Origin: Bolinopsis microptera
Lineage: Eukaryota; Ctenophora; Tentaculata; Lobata; Bolinopsidae
DNA length: 60,000 nt
Direction: 5' to 3'
Assembly: GCF_026151205.1 (NCBI RefSeq)
Contig: NC_087073.1
Location: 4,115,001-4,175,000 of the forward strand
A program made the translations under genes and the position numbers. This document shows positions 56,899-60,000 of the stretch, piece after piece (the stretch's first letter is position 1; every line of letters begins with the position of its first letter). The notes below the pieces were generated by a model. It worked only from the letters and a program-made list of their open reading frames with translations. It was not told the origin of the DNA and did not search any database.

Positions 56899-59272
56899 AT
56901 GTCCGGGGAGCTGGAGGTGCTGGAAGAGTTCGACATCATATTCAACTACCTTGAAATAGAGTCCATCCTGTGTGACATCGAGCTGAGAGCTCTGGATCTG
57001 ATCTCTGAGCAGACAGATGATGTTATCTCTGATATTCCCCCGAGGAGGCTACTCTCCAAAAGGTGTGTCAGGAGCTCAGTTAGTGTTTGTCCGCCTCATT
57101 TCCCGCAATATTGGTGCTCATGTTAAGAATTGTGACGAGTAATTGGACACGTGTGTCGTGTACTCGTGTAGTGGTGTGTGAAGCTAATTGGTTCAGAGTG
57201 TGTTGTTTAATCAGACTATTCTCCAATCTCCTAGTTACTGTCTTTGTTTGCGTTGTGGTTGTCTTGTAGTACGGTTGGAAAACGTGTCACCTACTCTCAA
57301 TAAGTAGAGTTACATGGTACGATTAGTGTTCTAGTTTTGTCGTTTGATGTTGATGCAAGTTTGTGAACATTTCTGATATCTGTTGCTAACGAATATTGAG
57401 TAGTATAGTGGTTACTTAGACTTCAAAATGTATACTTAATTAACGAATAACGCTTGGCCCATCACCATAGATCAAAGACTTTGCTATTAGCATTATCTAG
57501 TAATTAAATATGATGAATGTTGAGATACATAATTTTCCTTATCTGCGGAGCCTCTATAATTATGAATATGCATTGTGACGGACTACCATGGGCTAATAGG
57601 GTTGGGGCCTAGTTCAGTGTAATTTATGATAAATAGTCCCCCGAGAATCTGCTCAAGCTTTGGTCACTTTACTGTCTCTCCTAACGACAAACCCTAATTA
57701 TTTGTAGGATTCAAAACCACTTAACACGCATCACAATATTCAAGCGGGGGCCGCTCTGAGGAACAGACACGTTATTATCTATTATACGCTTTACAATATG
57801 TGTAAGGGTAAACCATTGTCCCTCACAAACAATAGATTTCGGTATAGCAGGCTCCCACAGGCTCTCGCTCTCAGCGCAGCAGCGGAGTAAGAACACTTCA
57901 ATAAAGAACCGAGTAGGAGAACCCTGGACTCCTGCATGTTCTTTAGAGCTTTAGTATCCTGCACCGACCGGGTCTGTGCTGTGTTACATTGTACTTTTAA
58001 GGGTCTTGTGTGTATGCTTAGCTTCTGAAGGTAGTACCATGTGCCGCGGATTTCACACTAATCTGTCTTGGGCACTGTTGAATTAAGTAATGTAACCGTG
58101 ATTATCAGACCTCACGACGTTCAGTGTGTTAACTTTGTTTGTACAGTTGTGGAGCCGTTTCAACCTGTTCACGTAATTATAGTGTAACGGTTTTCTTCAT
58201 TTGGCTCTCTGCCAGGTTCTCTCGCGCATATCATGAGTTCCACTTACCCGCAGGGTACATAGTGTACTGTGCAGGTAAATGGTAGTCAGTAACAGGTGGA
58301 GCCTGGGATCTGCTGTCTAGTATAAATCCCGTCTAGTTACAATTGTTGTAGTTGCTATCGTTACCTATAGTTAGTGTTACCTATCGTTACTATAGTTTCA
58401 AGACAAAGTGTCTGAACATTGTTACCTCTGTCAACTTATAACTGCATGCTTGTCAAATGTTTAACCCACTTAAACTTAAACTGGTAATTGTTTTGGCAAG
58501 TATTGTAGGAGAACTTAATCATTTTCTGACCAGTCCTCACAATCTCATCTCACTTCAGAAAACTTTGTTCTTTTTGTTGGCTCGTCTTGAAATCCTTGTC
58601 CATATCGTTCGACGGTTCTAGCAGAAAGTCATCACCAGGTAAGTCACTATTCCGTAATCTCTAGAGATTCAGATAATTATGTAGACCCGTTCTCTAAACC
58701 CGTTCAATTTAAATCGGAGACTAGATCTTTAAAAAGTTATCGGGTATTTGAAAGAGTTTCACCAAAAGTCGACGATTGGCAATAAAGTTGTTACAGCTGA
58801 AGTAGAGACGCTCTTCCATCAGACAAATTACGTGATGAAATATAAAATGTGACTTTAGCGATCACTTCTAATCCCTCTAATCTATTCATCATGCAGTTGC
58901 TAATTAAGGAACATAATATGTTATATTTCGCAGAAACTCCACCTACCCTCTATTTGTGATGTGTATTGAAAGTCTGTGTCTGTGATAAATCCGATTATAT
59001 TTGAGCTGGTTGCGTGGTTTCAATTTTCATTATAGTTCAACTACCTAGCAACGTTAAATAGAAACAGGTAGTTTTTAATTTCACGGCCCGCTGGTGTGTT
59101 CATATCCGTGTACTTTGGGCTTTAAACCTAATCATGGCCATTAGGTTTCATTGAATTCTACTAACCAGGTTAAAGATAAACCAAAATGTACAACCACATT
59201 TTCTTACAAGTATGAAATGAAGCTGAATCTTGTTTCAGTGTTAAACAAAAGTTGCTCTGATATTCCCCTGCA
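56899..59272 (+). CDS. Probable 5' exons of a gene continuing past the right edge
   Basis: Exon 1 from the ATG at 56899 to 57062 (MSGELEVLEEFDIIFNYLEI ... DIPPRRLLSKR) is acidic and helical, with donor GTGTGT. In-frame follow-ups are 58559-58638 (acceptor CTCACTTCAG, donor GTAAGT; RKLCSFCWLVLKSLS) and 59239-59272 (acceptor TTGTTTCAG, donor GTAAGT). Phases agree (2, 1, 2). No family was recognised. Exon 1 is fairly convincing by composition, the others less so. Confidence 0.4.
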
Positions 59273-60000
59273 GTAAGTACAGTGCACCGTGATAACCATC
59301 AACCATTAGCCACACACACCAACACACACATAAGATAGCATAACAAGGTAATGCAATTTAATAATTTACCTGATAATTTACCGTGGTTAGGAATACTCGG
59401 CCGCTGTAACCAGATGTGCCTAAAGTGTCTTATAAATTCAGTAACCACAGTTTGGTAACGTGAGCTGGTAGCTAACATCTCCCTCAGCCGTCACTCGTCT
59501 AATTTTACCCATGTTTGTTATTGGTTACCTGTCGGCTGAACCTGCACACTTTTTTTGGTGTTCACCATTTCCCAGGCCTTAGCTTTATATGACATGGGTT
59601 AATTTTGGTTTCCTGATATCTTCTGTGTTTAAAATTAACACATGGTTTAGATTTTCACCGAAACATTTTCAACGTGTTAAAAAACCCTTTTTTTGTCGCA
59701 GTTTGATTTCATTGAACATCTTACAGTTACATACTGTTTAATAGGTGTTCTATAACAATATCCATGCTTTACACTGTCTCTCCGAACACATGGTGTAAAT
59801 ATCACCAGTCCTACACGTCCCTGGCAGTGAGCCTCCCTCCACCACCTGTGCTTCAAGGCGCTCTCTATGTGCTTCCGGCCTGTGTTTCAGGAACCATACA
59901 CTTCTGTGTGCTTCAGTGCGTGGTTTTCTTCACTGTTAATGTAGTTTTCTGTACATCTTGCCGGTTACTGATCCCATTGGGGCTCATTATCACAATCTAG
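59273..60000. other. No supported feature
   Basis: The last frame (59764-60000) has no recognisable signature. It may be intron of the gene starting at 56899. Confidence 0.35.

Overview
The window is nuclear DNA of an invertebrate animal: AT-rich, with short GT-AG introns, several families of non-LTR retrotransposon, MITEs and minisatellites. Two genes are recognisable metazoan orthologues, SLC35B1 (ER nucleotide-sugar/ATP transporter) and SLMAP (FHA plus coiled-coil scaffold). The repeat load and the retrotransposon types would fit a cnidarian or another early-branching or marine invertebrate, but nothing here fixes the species. No bacterial operons, CRISPR arrays or rRNA genes were seen.

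Region by region. 1-4.5 kb (minus strand): part of a non-LTR retrotransposon with unusual coding content: a PHD-finger/coiled-coil ORF, an AlkB-dioxygenase plus SGNH-hydrolase ORF, then an endonuclease/RT ORF whose ATG overlaps the previous stop (ATGA). It runs off the left edge. 4.7-9 kb: hairpin-rich repeats, a 2-kb repeat family with a second copy at 21.7-23.1 kb, an RT fragment and a 0.64-kb non-autonomous element. 9.07-10.98 kb (minus): six-exon SLC35B1. 11-13.5 kb: LINE tail and repeats. 13.5-20.45 kb: a giant palindrome, two arms of about 3.1 kb around an 18-bp spacer, each arm carrying an 11-bp satellite block and a copy of a zinc-finger ORF; one arm is interrupted by the 0.64-kb element. 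20.5-28.5 kb: MITE, second copy of the 2-kb repeat, and a 5.0-kb inverted-repeat transposon whose empty site is visible at 13.2 kb. 28.86-31.99 kb (plus): a host-type gene of the papain-fold (His ... Asn-Cys) kind, broken by a 726-bp palindromic element at TTAA and by a 1.4-kb LINE 3' end; removing both restores one continuous frame of 327 codons. 32.3-32.95 kb: a 5'-truncated LINE with a 20-bp target duplication. 33.09-42.63 kb (plus): SLMAP, 17 coding exons with an alternative last exon. 43-49 kb: non-coding with two Harbinger-type MITEs. 49.25-50.24 kb (minus): a divergent two-exon small GTPase. 51.4-52.2 kb: LINE tail inside an inverted-repeat unit. 53.2-54.8 kb (plus): a coiled-coil gene with a one-base frameshift. 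56.9-60 kb (plus): probable first exons of a gene that continues off the right edge.

The host genes are unrelated housekeeping or signalling genes and do not form a pathway. The most unusual material is mobile: the AlkB-SGNH retrotransposon, a 754-bp segment of it that reappears as a 3' end at 31 kb, the giant palindrome, and a terminal doubled motif (AAACAAATTTT type) shared by sequences that otherwise differ. All splice models were read by eye from consensus sites and frame continuity, with family alignments recalled rather than computed.
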